From positions 1-64,000 of the forward strand of contig JAUSMY010000061.1 in the NCBI GenBank assembly GCA_030646035.1: a stretch of DNA of 64,000 nt, given 5' to 3'. Under the pieces are notes generated by a model. It was not told the origin of the DNA, searched no databases, and worked only from the letters and a program-made list of their open reading frames with translations. Below, in pieces: positions 28,180-36,842 of this stretch. This DNA is from Thermodesulfovibrionia bacterium. GTDB lineage: Bacteria > Nitrospirota > Thermodesulfovibrionia > UBA6902. Every line of letters starts with the position of its first letter. The first letter of the stretch is position 1. The position numbers were made by a program, and so were the translations under genes.

Positions 28180-30413
28180 TGGAAAAGAAGATCGGATTAT
28201 ATATATGCAAAGGCTGCGAAATAGCCGATGCTGTAGATGTAGATAAGCTTGTTAAAGTAGGTGAGAAGGAGTACAAGGTACCGGTAATAAAGACCCATGA
28301 TATCCTCTGCAGCCAGGAAGGTATCGACACTATAAAGAATGATATAAGCGGCGAGGGCGTAAATACAGTCCTTATCGCTGCCTGCTCACCGCGTGCCAAG
28401 CATAAAGAGTTCACATTCCCGGGCACCGTTGTTGAGAGAGCGAATATCAGAGAGTTTGTATCATGGACACAGGAGCATAAGACAGAAGAGACGCAGGCTT
28501 TGGCTGAAGACTATATCAGAATGGGCGTGACAAGGGCGCAGAACAGCGAGCTTGCTGAGCCGTTCATGCTTGAGGAGCTTAATAAGGATATCCTTGTTAT
28601 CGGCGGCGGCGTCACAGGCATGTCATCCGCTCTTGGAGCTGCTGATGCGGGATACAAGGTCACGCTTGTTGAGAAGGCGGCAGAGCTTGGAGGCTGGGCT
28701 GCAAAGATGCACAAACAGCTCCCTCAGACCTCGCCTTTTGAAGACCTTGAAGAGTCCGGCATCAAGACAACTATTGACAGGGTAAAATCACACGGAAATA
28801 TAGAGGTATTTACATCCTCAGAGATAGAGAAGATAGCAGGCTTCCCCGGCCTTTATGACGTTTCAATAAAGACAGCAGGCGGAACTACACAGAAGAAGGC
28901 AGGTTCTGTTGTCATGGCAGCAGGCTGGAGGCCGTATGACGCAAGCAAGCTCAGCCATCTCGGTTACGGCAATCCGAATGTCATAACCAATGTTGAGATG
29001 GAGGCGATGGCAAAGAAGGGCAAGATAGTACGCCCATCTGACGGAAAAGAGGCAACCCGGGTGGCATTCATACAGTGCGCAGGTTCACGCGACGCTGACC
29101 ACCTTAAATATTGTTCATCCTACTGCTGCCAGACCTCTCTCAAACAGGCGGCTTATGTACGGGAGAGCAACCAGGATGCGATAGCATATATTTTATATAA
29201 AGACATCCGGACACCGGGCCAGTACGAGCTCTTTTACAAGAAGATGCAGAACGATCCCGGAGTGATGCTCACAAAGGGAGATGTCACGGGCGTGAGCGAG
29301 TCAGGCGGCAAGCTTTATGTTGATGTTAAGAACACCCTGCTTGGCGAGGACGTGAGGATCGAGGCTGACCTTGTCGTGCTTGCAACAGGCATGGTTCCGA
29401 ACACGAGGATAGATGTTGAAGAGCTTGCAGACTGGAAGGTCAGGTCTGACGAGAAGCTTGTTGCATCAGGCGGCAAGGCCGACCCGAATGCCAAGATTGA
29501 ACCGCACAAGATACCTAACATACTTCGTCTTGATTACAAACAGGGCCCTGAGCTTCCGCTGCTTGAAGAGGCTTATGGATTTACGGATTCCAACTATATC
29601 TGTTTCCAGTATGAGACGCGCAGGACCGGCATCTTTACCGCAGGCAGCATAAGGCAGCCCATGAACATGCTCGGAAGCATTGAAGACGGGCTTGGCGCTG
29701 CAATGAAGGCGGTACAGTGTGTCGAGGCTACTGCGACAGGCCATGCCATTCACCCGAGATCATGGGATCAGACATACCCTGAGGTAAACCTTCAGAAGTG
29801 TACCTCATGCAAGAGGTGTACAGAGGAATGCCCGTTCGGAGCTATTGAAGAAGACGCAAAGGGAACTCCGTTCCACAAGATGTCCAGATGCCGCAGATGC
29901 GGCACATGTCTGGGATCCTGCCCTGAGCGCGTTATCAACTTCAAGGACTTCAGCATCAAGATGATATCAAACATGATGAAGAATGTGGATGTGCCTGAAG
30001 AAGGGCTTAGGCTGCTTGCGCTTGTATGTGAGAATGACGCATATCCTGCGCTTGACGCGATCGCAAAACAGAGGAAGAGGATCTCTCCGGCGATAAGGTT
30101 TATCCCTGTAAGATGTCTCGGCAACCTGAACCTTGCGTGGATAGCAGATGCATTATCAAAGGGAATTGACGGCATGCTTCTTCTCGGCTGCAAGTTCGGC
30201 GAGAATTACCAGTGCCACTTTATAAAGGGCAGCGAGCTTGCAAATGAGAGGCTCGGAAAGCTTCAGGAGACGCTCGGAAGGCTTCAGCTTGAGCCTGAGA
30301 GGGTTGAACTCGTTCAGCTTTCAATATCAGACTATGACAGGCTTCCTGAGATATTGAATACTTATGTGGAGAAGCTTGAAGGTTTTGATCCGAATCCGTT
30401 TAAGGAATTTTAG
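28179..30413 (+). CDS. qmoB: quinone-interacting membrane-bound oxidoreductase, QmoB
   Basis: 744 residues, longer HdrA-like subunit. A short N-terminal domain with Cys (GLYICKGCEIAD) precedes the FAD domain (DILVIGGGVTGMSSALGAA). Residues ~540-585 carry two [4Fe-4S] motifs (CTSCKRCTEECP and CRRCGTCLGSCP). The last ~130 residues are an MvhD-like domain with LLLGCKFGENYQC. Cytoplasmic face of the membrane, in complex with QmoA and QmoC; proposed to contact AprBA. Confidence 0.95.
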   Translation: MEKKIGLYICKGCEIADAVDVDKLVKVGEKEYKVPVIKTHDILCSQEGIDTIKNDISGEGVNTVLIAACSPRAKHKEFTFPGTVVERANIREFVSWTQEHKTEETQALAEDYIRMGVTRAQNSELAEPFMLEELNKDILVIGGGVTGMSSALGAADAGYKVTLVEKAAELGGWAAKMHKQLPQTSPFEDLEESGIKTTIDRVKSHGNIEVFTSSEIEKIAGFPGLYDVSIKTAGGTTQKKAGSVVMAAGWRPYDASKLSHLGYGNPNVITNVEMEAMAKKGKIVRPSDGKEATRVAFIQCAGSRDADHLKYCSSYCCQTSLKQAAYVRESNQDAIAYILYKDIRTPGQYELFYKKMQNDPGVMLTKGDVTGVSESGGKLYVDVKNTLLGEDVRIEADLVVLATGMVPNTRIDVEELADWKVRSDEKLVASGGKADPNAKIEPHKIPNILRLDYKQGPELPLLEEAYGFTDSNYICFQYETRRTGIFTAGSIRQPMNMLGSIEDGLGAAMKAVQCVEATATGHAIHPRSWDQTYPEVNLQKCTSCKRCTEECPFGAIEEDAKGTPFHKMSRCRRCGTCLGSCPERVINFKDFSIKMISNMMKNVDVPEEGLRLLALVCENDAYPALDAIAKQRKRISPAIRFIPVRCLGNLNLAWIADALSKGIDGMLLLGCKFGENYQCHFIKGSELANERLGKLQETLGRLQLEPERVELVQLSISDYDRLPEILNTYVEKLEGFDPNPFKEF

Positions 30414-30423
30414 GAGGGAATAA

Positions 30424-31545
30424 ATGTCAGAAGCAACTTTAATAAAACCTGATCTTGATTTTGTAAAAGGCATCATGGCCTCAGGCGGCGAGTCACTGAA
30501 GAAGTGCTACCAGTGCGCGACCTGCTCGGTCGTATGCAATGTAACCCCTGACAAGAACCCGTTCCCGAGAAAAGAGATGATCTGGGCGCAGTGGGGGCTG
30601 AAAGAAAAGTTCATAGGCAACCCTGACGTATGGCTCTGCCACCAGTGCAATGACTGTACCGCATTCTGCCCGAGGGGCGCAAAACCCGGCGAGGTGCTCG
30701 GCGCGATAAGGAAGCAGACCATTTCTCAGTATTCAAAGCCCGGCTTTCTTGTCAATATCGTAAACAACAAGGCGCTTGTATGGCTCATATTCCTTATACC
30801 CGCCTTACTGCTCGGGCTCGTACTTTCAGCAGACGGGACTTTTATCCCGACTGAAGGAGAGCTTATATTCAGCAGCTTTGCTTCGACCTTTCAGATACAG
30901 ATGGTCTTTGTGCCTGCCTTTATGTTCGGCGCGATAGTAGGGCTGCTCGGCATGATGAGTTTCTTCAGCGATATGAAGAAGGCAAACGGCGTATCATCAG
31001 GCGATCTCATGGGCAGCATCATGGCGATGGCAGGCGATATATTAAGCCACAGCAAGTTCAAATCATGCGATGTGAGCAAGGACAGGTACCTCTCTCACCT
31101 TTTTGTCTTTTTCAGTTTTATACTGCTTGGGATCGCCACAACCATCGGGGTTCTCTATATTGATGTACTGCATATAGATTCTCCTTTTGAATTGTTTGGA
31201 ACAGGCGCCCCTGTCAAGGTCTTCGGTCTTGCCGGCGCAATAGGCCTTTTCTTAGGCGTTGCTCTTATGATAAAGAACAGATATGCAAATGCCGCAAAGG
31301 TTGGGCTTGGAAGCTATTTTGACTGGATCCTTATAACGATCATTGGCGTCATCATGGCATCGGGCATACTTTCATGGGTCACCAGGGTAGCAGGCATCAG
31401 GGAGATCGCTTACTCTGTTTATTTTATTCACCTTGTATTTATCTTATCACTGTTTATCTATCTTCCGTACTCAAAGCTCGCGCACATATACTACAGGAGC
31501 GCAGCGATTTGCTTTAACAAGTATTCAGGAAGAGAGAAGAAATAA
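30424..31545 (+). CDS. qmoC: quinone-interacting membrane-bound oxidoreductase, QmoC
   Basis: 373 residues: HdrC-like N-terminal Fe-S domain (CYQCATCSVVCNV and CHQCNDCTAFCP ligands) fused to a HdrE/NarI-like cytochrome b membrane domain with about six helices from residue 115. Conserved His in HLFVFFSF, SHSKF and HLVFILSLF/KLAHIYYR can bind two b hemes. It is the quinone-reactive anchor of the complex. GGAGGG ribosome site, ten bases after qmoB. Confidence 0.94.
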   Translation: MSEATLIKPDLDFVKGIMASGGESLKKCYQCATCSVVCNVTPDKNPFPRKEMIWAQWGLKEKFIGNPDVWLCHQCNDCTAFCPRGAKPGEVLGAIRKQTISQYSKPGFLVNIVNNKALVWLIFLIPALLLGLVLSADGTFIPTEGELIFSSFASTFQIQMVFVPAFMFGAIVGLLGMMSFFSDMKKANGVSSGDLMGSIMAMAGDILSHSKFKSCDVSKDRYLSHLFVFFSFILLGIATTIGVLYIDVLHIDSPFELFGTGAPVKVFGLAGAIGLFLGVALMIKNRYANAAKVGLGSYFDWILITIIGVIMASGILSWVTRVAGIREIAYSVYFIHLVFILSLFIYLPYSKLAHIYYRSAAICFNKYSGREKK

Positions 31546-31550
31546 AGACG

Positions 31551-31600
31551 ACCCCTCTGTGTCCCCCCTTGCTAAGGGGGGAATTAAAGGGGGGTGTTTT
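31551..31600. repeat. dispersed C/G-rich palindrome between qmoC and hppA
   Basis: CCCCCCTT (31563-31570), GCT, AAGGGGGG (31574-31581), followed by a further G-run. Similar elements lie at 35428-35499, 36772-36821 and 50070-50128. Confidence 0.7.
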
Positions 31601-31664
31601 AATGGCAGCAATAACATTTATATAAATTTCGGTTTTAAATTAAACCAAAAAGGAGGAGTAACGT

Positions 31665-33731
31665 ATGAGTAGTACAATCTTATTTGCGCTTGGTTGCGGC
31701 GCGCTGGGCGTTATATACGCTCTGTTGACAGCAGCATGGGTATCAAAGCAGGATGCTGGTAATGCAAAGATGCAGGAGATCTCAAATGCGGTAAAAGAGG
31801 GCGCAATGGCGTTCCTTGCACGTGAGTACAAAACGGTCGCTATTGTTGCGGTGCCTTTAACAGTTCTTCTGTCCTTTCTCGGGATCTGGACGGCTATAGG
31901 GTTCGTAATCGGCACAGTTGGTTCAGCAGTAGCCGGATATATCGGCATGATGGTATCAGTACGTGCCAATGTTCGGACAGCACAGGCAGCACACAAGGGC
32001 ATTCAGGCTGCACTCGGCCTTGCTTTCAAGGGCGGTTCGGTTACCGGAGTTATGGTCGTCGGCCTTGGAATTATCGGCCTTGCAGGATTTTATTTTATTG
32101 CAAAACAGTCAGCGCCTGAGATGGCATTCCATGCGCTTGTGGGCCTTGGATTCGGATGCTCGCTTATGAGCGTGTTCGCACGTATCGCTGGCGGTATCTA
32201 TACAAAGGCTGCTGACGTAGGAGCTGACCTTGTCGGAAAGGTTGAAGCAGGAATTCCTGAAGACGACCCGAGAAACCCTGCTGTTATCGCAGACAACGTC
32301 GGTGACAACGTAGGCGACTGCGCAGGCATGGCAGCTGACCTTTATGAGACATACACAGTTACGCTCGTCGCTGCAATGCTTCTTGCAAAGACTGTTTTTG
32401 GCGCAGAGAGCGCATGGGTTGAGTTTCCTCTTATGCTCGGCGGAATCTCGATCATTGCTTCCATTATCGGAACATTTGCAGTAAGGCTCGGCAAGAGCGG
32501 ATATATCATGGGCGCCCTGTATAAGGGACTCGCTGTTGCCGGTGTTCTTGCGGCAGTAGCTTTTTATGTTGTGACCGGCGAATTTCTGAAGGGCGTTGAT
32601 CCATCTTCCATGATCTCTCATCCGTCATTCACACAGCTGAATGTCTTCCTTATGGCGCTTATCGGGCTTGGATTGACCGGAGTTATCGTGGTTATAACTG
32701 AGTACTTCACTGCTGCACAGTATCCCCCGGTCAAGCACATTGCGCAGGCAAGTTTGACAGGCCATGGCACAAACGTTATAGCAGGCCTTGCGGTCAGCAT
32801 GAAGTCAACCGCAGCCCCTGTTTTAGTTATCGTAGCCTCGATCCTGGGCGCTTATTCATTAGGCGGCGGGTTTGACGGTGATGCGACAGGCGGCCTTTTT
32901 GCAATCGCACTCTCAGCGGTCTCCATGCTTTCAATGACCGGTATCGTAGTTGCAATTGACACCTACGGCCCGATCACAGACAACGCAGGCGGTATAGCGG
33001 AAATGGCAGGAATGCCTGAAGAGATCCGCGCTATAACAGATCCGCTTGATGCAGTCGGAAACACCACAAAGGCTGTTACCAAGGGTTATGCGATAGGTTC
33101 AGCTGCTCTTGCAGCACTTGTTCTTTTTGCAGAGTATTCAAGATCGTTCACAGAGACACTTTATTTTGATCTTTCAAACCCGCTGGTGCTGGCAGGACTC
33201 TTTATCGGCGGGCTGCTCCCCTACTACTACGGCTCACTTCTGATGGAGGCCGTTGGTAAGGCTGCAGGCAGTATTGTTGATGAAGTCAGAAGACAGTTCA
33301 GAGAGATTCCGGGCATCATGGAAGGCACCGGCAAGCCTGAGTACGGCAAGTGCGTTGACATTGTGACCAAGGGCGCCATACAGCAGATGATGCTCCCGGC
33401 GCTTCTCCCGGTTGTAGTTCCTGTCTTAGTCGGCTTTACGCTCGGCAGGGAAGCACTTGGAGGCGTTCTTATCGGAAGTATCTTAACCGGACTTTTCCAG
33501 GCTATCGCCATGACATCAGGCGGCGGCGCATGGGACAACGCAAAGAAGTCATTTGAAGACGGCGTTACTGATTCCACAGGGAAAGTTCATAAGAAGGGCA
33601 GCGACGGACACAAGGCATCTGTCACAGGCGACACGGTCGGCGATCCTTACAAGGACACCGCAGGCCCGGCGATCAACCCGATGATCAAGGTCATCAATAT
33701 CGTTGCGCTGCTTATCGTTCCATTGATATAA
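31665..33731 (+). CDS. hppA: membrane-bound proton-pumping pyrophosphatase, K+-independent type
   Basis: 688 residues, about 16 membrane helices. The PPi-binding loops are intact: [22 protein letters not shown] and [17 protein letters not shown], plus a third Asp/Lys cluster near the C terminus ([14 protein letters not shown]). The segment [10 protein letters not shown] has Lys469 and Thr472 at the two places that are Ala in K+-dependent enzymes, so it should be the K+-independent, H+-pumping class (established rule for the family). It removes PPi made by Sat and stores the energy as a proton gradient. Ribosome site AGGAGGAG; strong terminator downstream. Confidence 0.95.
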   Translation: MSSTILFALGCGALGVIYALLTAAWVSKQDAGNAKMQEISNAVKEGAMAFLAREYKTVAIVAVPLTVLLSFLGIWTAIGFVIGTVGSAVAGYIGMMVSVRANVRTAQAAHKGIQAALGLAFKGGSVTGVMVVGLGIIGLAGFYFIAKQSAPEMAFHALVGLGFGCSLMSVFARIAGGIYTKAADVGADLVGKVEAGIPEDDPRNPAVIADNVGDNVGDCAGMAADLYETYTVTLVAAMLLAKTVFGAESAWVEFPLMLGGISIIASIIGTFAVRLGKSGYIMGALYKGLAVAGVLAAVAFYVVTGEFLKGVDPSSMISHPSFTQLNVFLMALIGLGLTGVIVVITEYFTAAQYPPVKHIAQASLTGHGTNVIAGLAVSMKSTAAPVLVIVASILGAYSLGGGFDGDATGGLFAIALSAVSMLSMTGIVVAIDTYGPITDNAGGIAEMAGMPEEIRAITDPLDAVGNTTKAVTKGYAIGSAALAALVLFAEYSRSFTETLYFDLSNPLVLAGLFIGGLLPYYYGSLLMEAVGKAAGSIVDEVRRQFREIPGIMEGTGKPEYGKCVDIVTKGAIQQMMLPALLPVVVPVLVGFTLGREALGGVLIGSILTGLFQAIAMTSGGGAWDNAKKSFEDGVTDSTGKVHKKGSDGHKASVTGDTVGDPYKDTAGPAINPMIKVINIVALLIVPLI

Positions 33732-33756
33732 GTTTTAAGATCATAAATTTGCAAAG

Positions 33757-33785
33757 GGGCTGTCCTTCGGGGCAGCCCTTTTTTT
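33757..33785 (+). terminator. rho-independent terminator after hppA
   Basis: Nine-pair stem closed by a stable C(TTCG)G tetraloop (loop 33766-33769), right arm ending GCCC, followed by seven T. Confidence 0.92.
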
Positions 33786-33871
33786 ATTGCCTTGATATGG
33801 CTGAAGGCATATGCTATAACAATGAAGCAAACTTTTGAGTATTCATTACAGTAACCAGAGGAGGCGGAAGG

Positions 33872-34096
33872 ATGAAGAGATGGAATGTTTTATTTGCCGG
33901 GCTTTTTTTGATCTCAGGATTATTATTGGTATCCTGCGATAAGAAGGAATCTGCGCAGGAGAAGGCTGCTAAGGATAAGGGCGTTGCCGTGCAGACATAT
34001 GACAAGGCTGTGAATACTATTAGTGATTATAACAAGAAGAATAAAGAGGCTGTGGATCAGATGAAGAAGGAAGAAGCCGCGGGCAGCGGCAAGTAA
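33872..34096 (+). CDS. small lipoprotein
   Basis: 74 residues. Good AGGAGG ribosome site. Lipobox LLVSC near residue 22; the mature part is ~50 residues, very rich in Lys, Glu and Ala and helical. No family recognised. Confidence 0.7.
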   Translation: MKRWNVLFAGLFLISGLLLVSCDKKESAQEKAAKDKGVAVQTYDKAVNTISDYNKKNKEAVDQMKKEEAAGSGK

Positions 34097-34107
34097 TTAT
34101 AAAATCC

Positions 34108-34123
34108 CCTGCCTATCGGCAGG
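34108..34123. repeat. short CCTGCC/GGCAGG palindrome
   Basis: CCTGCC, four bases, GGCAGG. The same element with one base change lies at 50113-50128; both are intergenic. Confidence 0.5.
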
Positions 34124-34171
34124 CAGGCCCTCTTTGCCAAAGTCGGGTCACAAGATGTACCATAATATTCC

Positions 34172-35386
34172 ATGAAAGAGCGCATAACAGAGAGAGAGAT
34201 GAAGAGGTTTCATGACCTGCTCTCAGTAAGCATGATTGACTTTGACTGCGGCAAGCTCTGCGCGCCTAAAAACGGCGGCATCCCGAGCTGCTGCGAGAAC
34301 GACTCTGTAGTGCCGATCCTCTTTCATGAGGAGTATAAAATGCACCGCCGCAACGGCAGCTTCTGGAAGCCGGCGGAAAAGACAGCAGAGGTTAAGAAGT
34401 ACATCAAGGAGTGCGAGGATTATTATGTCTTCTCATCATGCCCGGGGCCGAAAGGGTGTATAAGGGATCAGCGCTCTTTCAACTGCATGACATTCCCGTT
34501 TGAGCCGCATATAAAGAAAGACGGGGAGATAGCCGGGCTCTCATATCTGAACGGCAGTGATATCAATTGCAGCCTGATCGGCAAACCTAAAAAAACATAC
34601 AACCCGAAATATATCTCTAACTCCATAAAGTTCTGGAAAGAGCTTTTTGAGCACTATCCCGAGGAGAGGGAGGTGTACATGGATGAGTCGCGCAAACGCG
34701 AGCGCAAGGCAAAGCGGACCGGCAAGAGATTTAAACTCTTTAAGGATGAATATAACGATACGAAGAACGCGTTCATTATATTTGTAAGGACGCCTGAGGC
34801 AGGAAAGGTCAAGACTAGGCTGATGAAAGACCTCGGCAGCGACAAGACGCTCAAGGCGTACAAATCATTTGTGGCTGATACGATGAAGGTATGCGACGGA
34901 CTAAAAGAGGCTGACAAATTTCTCGGATGTTTCCCTACGAATGAAGACGCCTTTCTTAAGAACCTGAGCAGGAAACATAAATTCAAAGGCGAGTTCAACC
35001 AGAGAGGAAAAGACCTCGGAGAGAAGTTCATAAACGCATTCAGCGACAAGTTCAAAGAAGGATATGACAAGGTGATCGTCATAGGCAGCGACAGCCCGAC
35101 GATACCTGTTGATTTTATAAAACAGGCGTTCGATGAACTCGACAAAAAGGACTTTGTCCTCGGCCCGTGCACTGACGGAGGCTACTATCTTGTCGGCATG
35201 AAGAAACTTTTCAGCAATGTCTTCAAACGCATCCCATGGGACTCTTCTGATGTCTTGAACAAGACCCTTGATAAGCTCTATTCAGGCAGAGTTAAATTCT
35301 CACTACTTCCATTTTGGTATGATGTGGATAATATAGATGACCTTAATTTTTATAAAAGGCATGTGAAGTATCTGAAGAAGAAATAG
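34172..35386 (+). CDS. fusion: Cys-rich YkgJ-like domain + TIGR04282-type glycosyltransferase
   Basis: 404 residues. Residues 1-~190 form a cysteine-rich domain (DFDCGKLCAPKN, PSCCEND, FSSCPGPKGC, SFNCMTFPFEP) like YkgJ-type metal-cluster proteins. From about residue 197 (NAFIIFVRTPEAGKVKTRL) to the end it is a DUF2064/TIGR04282 nucleotide-sugar-transferase-like domain with IGSDSPTIPVDFI and LGPCTDGGYYLVGM. The reading frame is continuous through the join. The N-terminal domain may bind Zn or Fe-S; the C-terminal one resembles enzymes that transfer sugars or nucleotidyl groups. Substrate unknown. No clear ribosome site. Confidence 0.75.
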   Translation: MKERITEREMKRFHDLLSVSMIDFDCGKLCAPKNGGIPSCCENDSVVPILFHEEYKMHRRNGSFWKPAEKTAEVKKYIKECEDYYVFSSCPGPKGCIRDQRSFNCMTFPFEPHIKKDGEIAGLSYLNGSDINCSLIGKPKKTYNPKYISNSIKFWKELFEHYPEEREVYMDESRKRERKAKRTGKRFKLFKDEYNDTKNAFIIFVRTPEAGKVKTRLMKDLGSDKTLKAYKSFVADTMKVCDGLKEADKFLGCFPTNEDAFLKNLSRKHKFKGEFNQRGKDLGEKFINAFSDKFKEGYDKVIVIGSDSPTIPVDFIKQAFDELDKKDFVLGPCTDGGYYLVGMKKLFSNVFKRIPWDSSDVLNKTLDKLYSGRVKFSLLPFWYDVDNIDDLNFYKRHVKYLKKK

Positions 35387-35400
35387 AGAGTGTTTTTTGT

Positions 35401-35510
35401 CTGTCATTCCGGCTTGTCCGGAATCTTCCCCTCTAATAAGAGGGGTTAGGGGTGTGTTTTATTTCAACATCCCCCTGTATCCCCCCTTTTCTAAGGGGGA
35501 ATTAAAAAAA
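35401..35510. repeat. cluster of three intergenic palindromes
   Basis: ATTCCGG/CCGGAAT (35406-35424), CCCCTCT/AGAGGGG (35428-35445) and CCCCCCTT/AAGGGGG (35481-35499) fill most of the 150-base gap before moeA. The first is REP-like and shared with 9301; the others belong to the C/G-rich family. Confidence 0.65.
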
Positions 35511-35536
35511 CAGATTCCAAATAGAAAGGATCAATT

Positions 35537-36745
35537 ATGATAAGCGTTGATGAAGCGTTAAAGACAGTTCTTGATTCAGTCAAAGGCCCGCTCGGCTCAG
35601 AGAGTGTCGGGATCATTGAATCTCTCGGCAGAGTCCTCGCAGAGGACATTCACAGCGGCAGCGACCTTCCGGCTTTTGATTACTCCGCAATGGATGGTTT
35701 TGCTGTGAAGCATTCTGATATAAAAGACGCGTCTTTAGCATCAGGCATCAGGCTCAAGATAGCAGGCGAATTCAGGGCAGGCGGTGATACATCATCAAAG
35801 GTCAGTAAAGGCGAGGCTGTAAAGATAATGACAGGCGCACCGATCCCAGAAGGCGCTGACGCGGTTGTGATGGTTGAGAATACAAAAGAGGCAGGCGGTT
35901 TTGTAGAGGTCTTTGAGCAGGTTGAGAAAGGCGATAACATCAGGCTTGCAGGTGAGGATATTAAAAAGGGAGACCTTGTATTGGAAAAGGGCAGCCTCAT
36001 AGGCCCTGCTCATATCGGAATGCTTGCCTCAATGGGAATAGCGATAGTGAATGTTTCAAAGAGGCCGAAGGTTGCGATACTCACAACTGGCGATGAGGTG
36101 CTAAGTATTGAAGAGAAGCTGCTGCCCGGCAAGATCAGGAACTCAAACGCGTATTCGCTCTTCACTCAGGTGATCGCAAGCTACGCTATGCCGGTTAATA
36201 AGGGCGTTGCCAAGGACAATAAGATGAGCCTAAGCGAGGGGCTCAAGTCCTGTCTCGAATGCGACATCATTGTCACTTCAGGAGGTGTCTCAATGGGCGA
36301 GTATGATTATGTTAAGGAAGTGATGAATGAGCTCGGCATGGATGAGAAGTTCTGGAAGGTCGCGATGAGGCCGGGCAAACCAAACCTCTTCGGCACCATT
36401 GCCGGCAAACCCTTCTTCGGCCTTCCCGGCAATCCAGTCTCAACAATGATAGGCTTTGAGGTCTTTGTAAGGCCTGCCATCATGAAGATGCTTGGCCGTA
36501 AAGGCGGTGAGAGGAGAGAGGTTGAAGCTCTGCTTGAGGAAGATGTAAAGACAAAGAAGGGGCTGACCTTTTTTGTAAGGGCGCAGACGAGATGGGAAGA
36601 CGGCGGCTACGTCACAAAGACCACAGGCCAGCAGGGCTCAGGCATGCTCAGTTCAATGGTCAAGGCTGACAGCCTTATCATTGTTCCTGAGGATGTTGAT
36701 ACGGTGAAGAAGGGGAGTAGGGTTAAGGTTAGAATGCTTACTTAA
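35537..36745 (+). CDS. moeA: molybdopterin molybdenumtransferase
   Basis: 402 residues. MoeA inserts molybdate into adenylylated molybdopterin. Visible: N-terminal SADLPAFDYSAMDGFAVK-like segment (DLPAFDYSAMDGFAV), central VAILTTGDEV and TSGGVSMGEYDYV of the MoaB/MogA-type domain, FGLPGNPVSTMIGFE, and a C-terminal beta domain. Ribosome site AAAGGA. It stands alone; molybdoenzymes are not in the window. Confidence 0.93.
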   Translation: MISVDEALKTVLDSVKGPLGSESVGIIESLGRVLAEDIHSGSDLPAFDYSAMDGFAVKHSDIKDASLASGIRLKIAGEFRAGGDTSSKVSKGEAVKIMTGAPIPEGADAVVMVENTKEAGGFVEVFEQVEKGDNIRLAGEDIKKGDLVLEKGSLIGPAHIGMLASMGIAIVNVSKRPKVAILTTGDEVLSIEEKLLPGKIRNSNAYSLFTQVIASYAMPVNKGVAKDNKMSLSEGLKSCLECDIIVTSGGVSMGEYDYVKEVMNELGMDEKFWKVAMRPGKPNLFGTIAGKPFFGLPGNPVSTMIGFEVFVRPAIMKMLGRKGGERREVEALLEEDVKTKKGLTFFVRAQTRWEDGGYVTKTTGQQGSGMLSSMVKADSLIIVPEDVDTVKKGSRVKVRMLT

Positions 36746-36771
36746 GAAAAATCTATTTCAACCTCCCCATG

Positions 36772-36821
36772 CCCCTCCTTACTAAGGAGGGGATTATTAA
36801 TTCTCCCCTTAACAAGGGGAG
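36772..36821. repeat. two adjacent C/G-rich palindromes after moeA
   Basis: CCCCTCCTT/AAGGAGGGG (36772-36792) and CTCCCCTT/AAGGGGAG (36803-36821). They lie between the convergent moeA and VKOR genes and may also act as terminators, although no T-run follows directly. Confidence 0.7.
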
Positions 36822-36842
36822 ACACAGAGGGGTTATTTTTAT

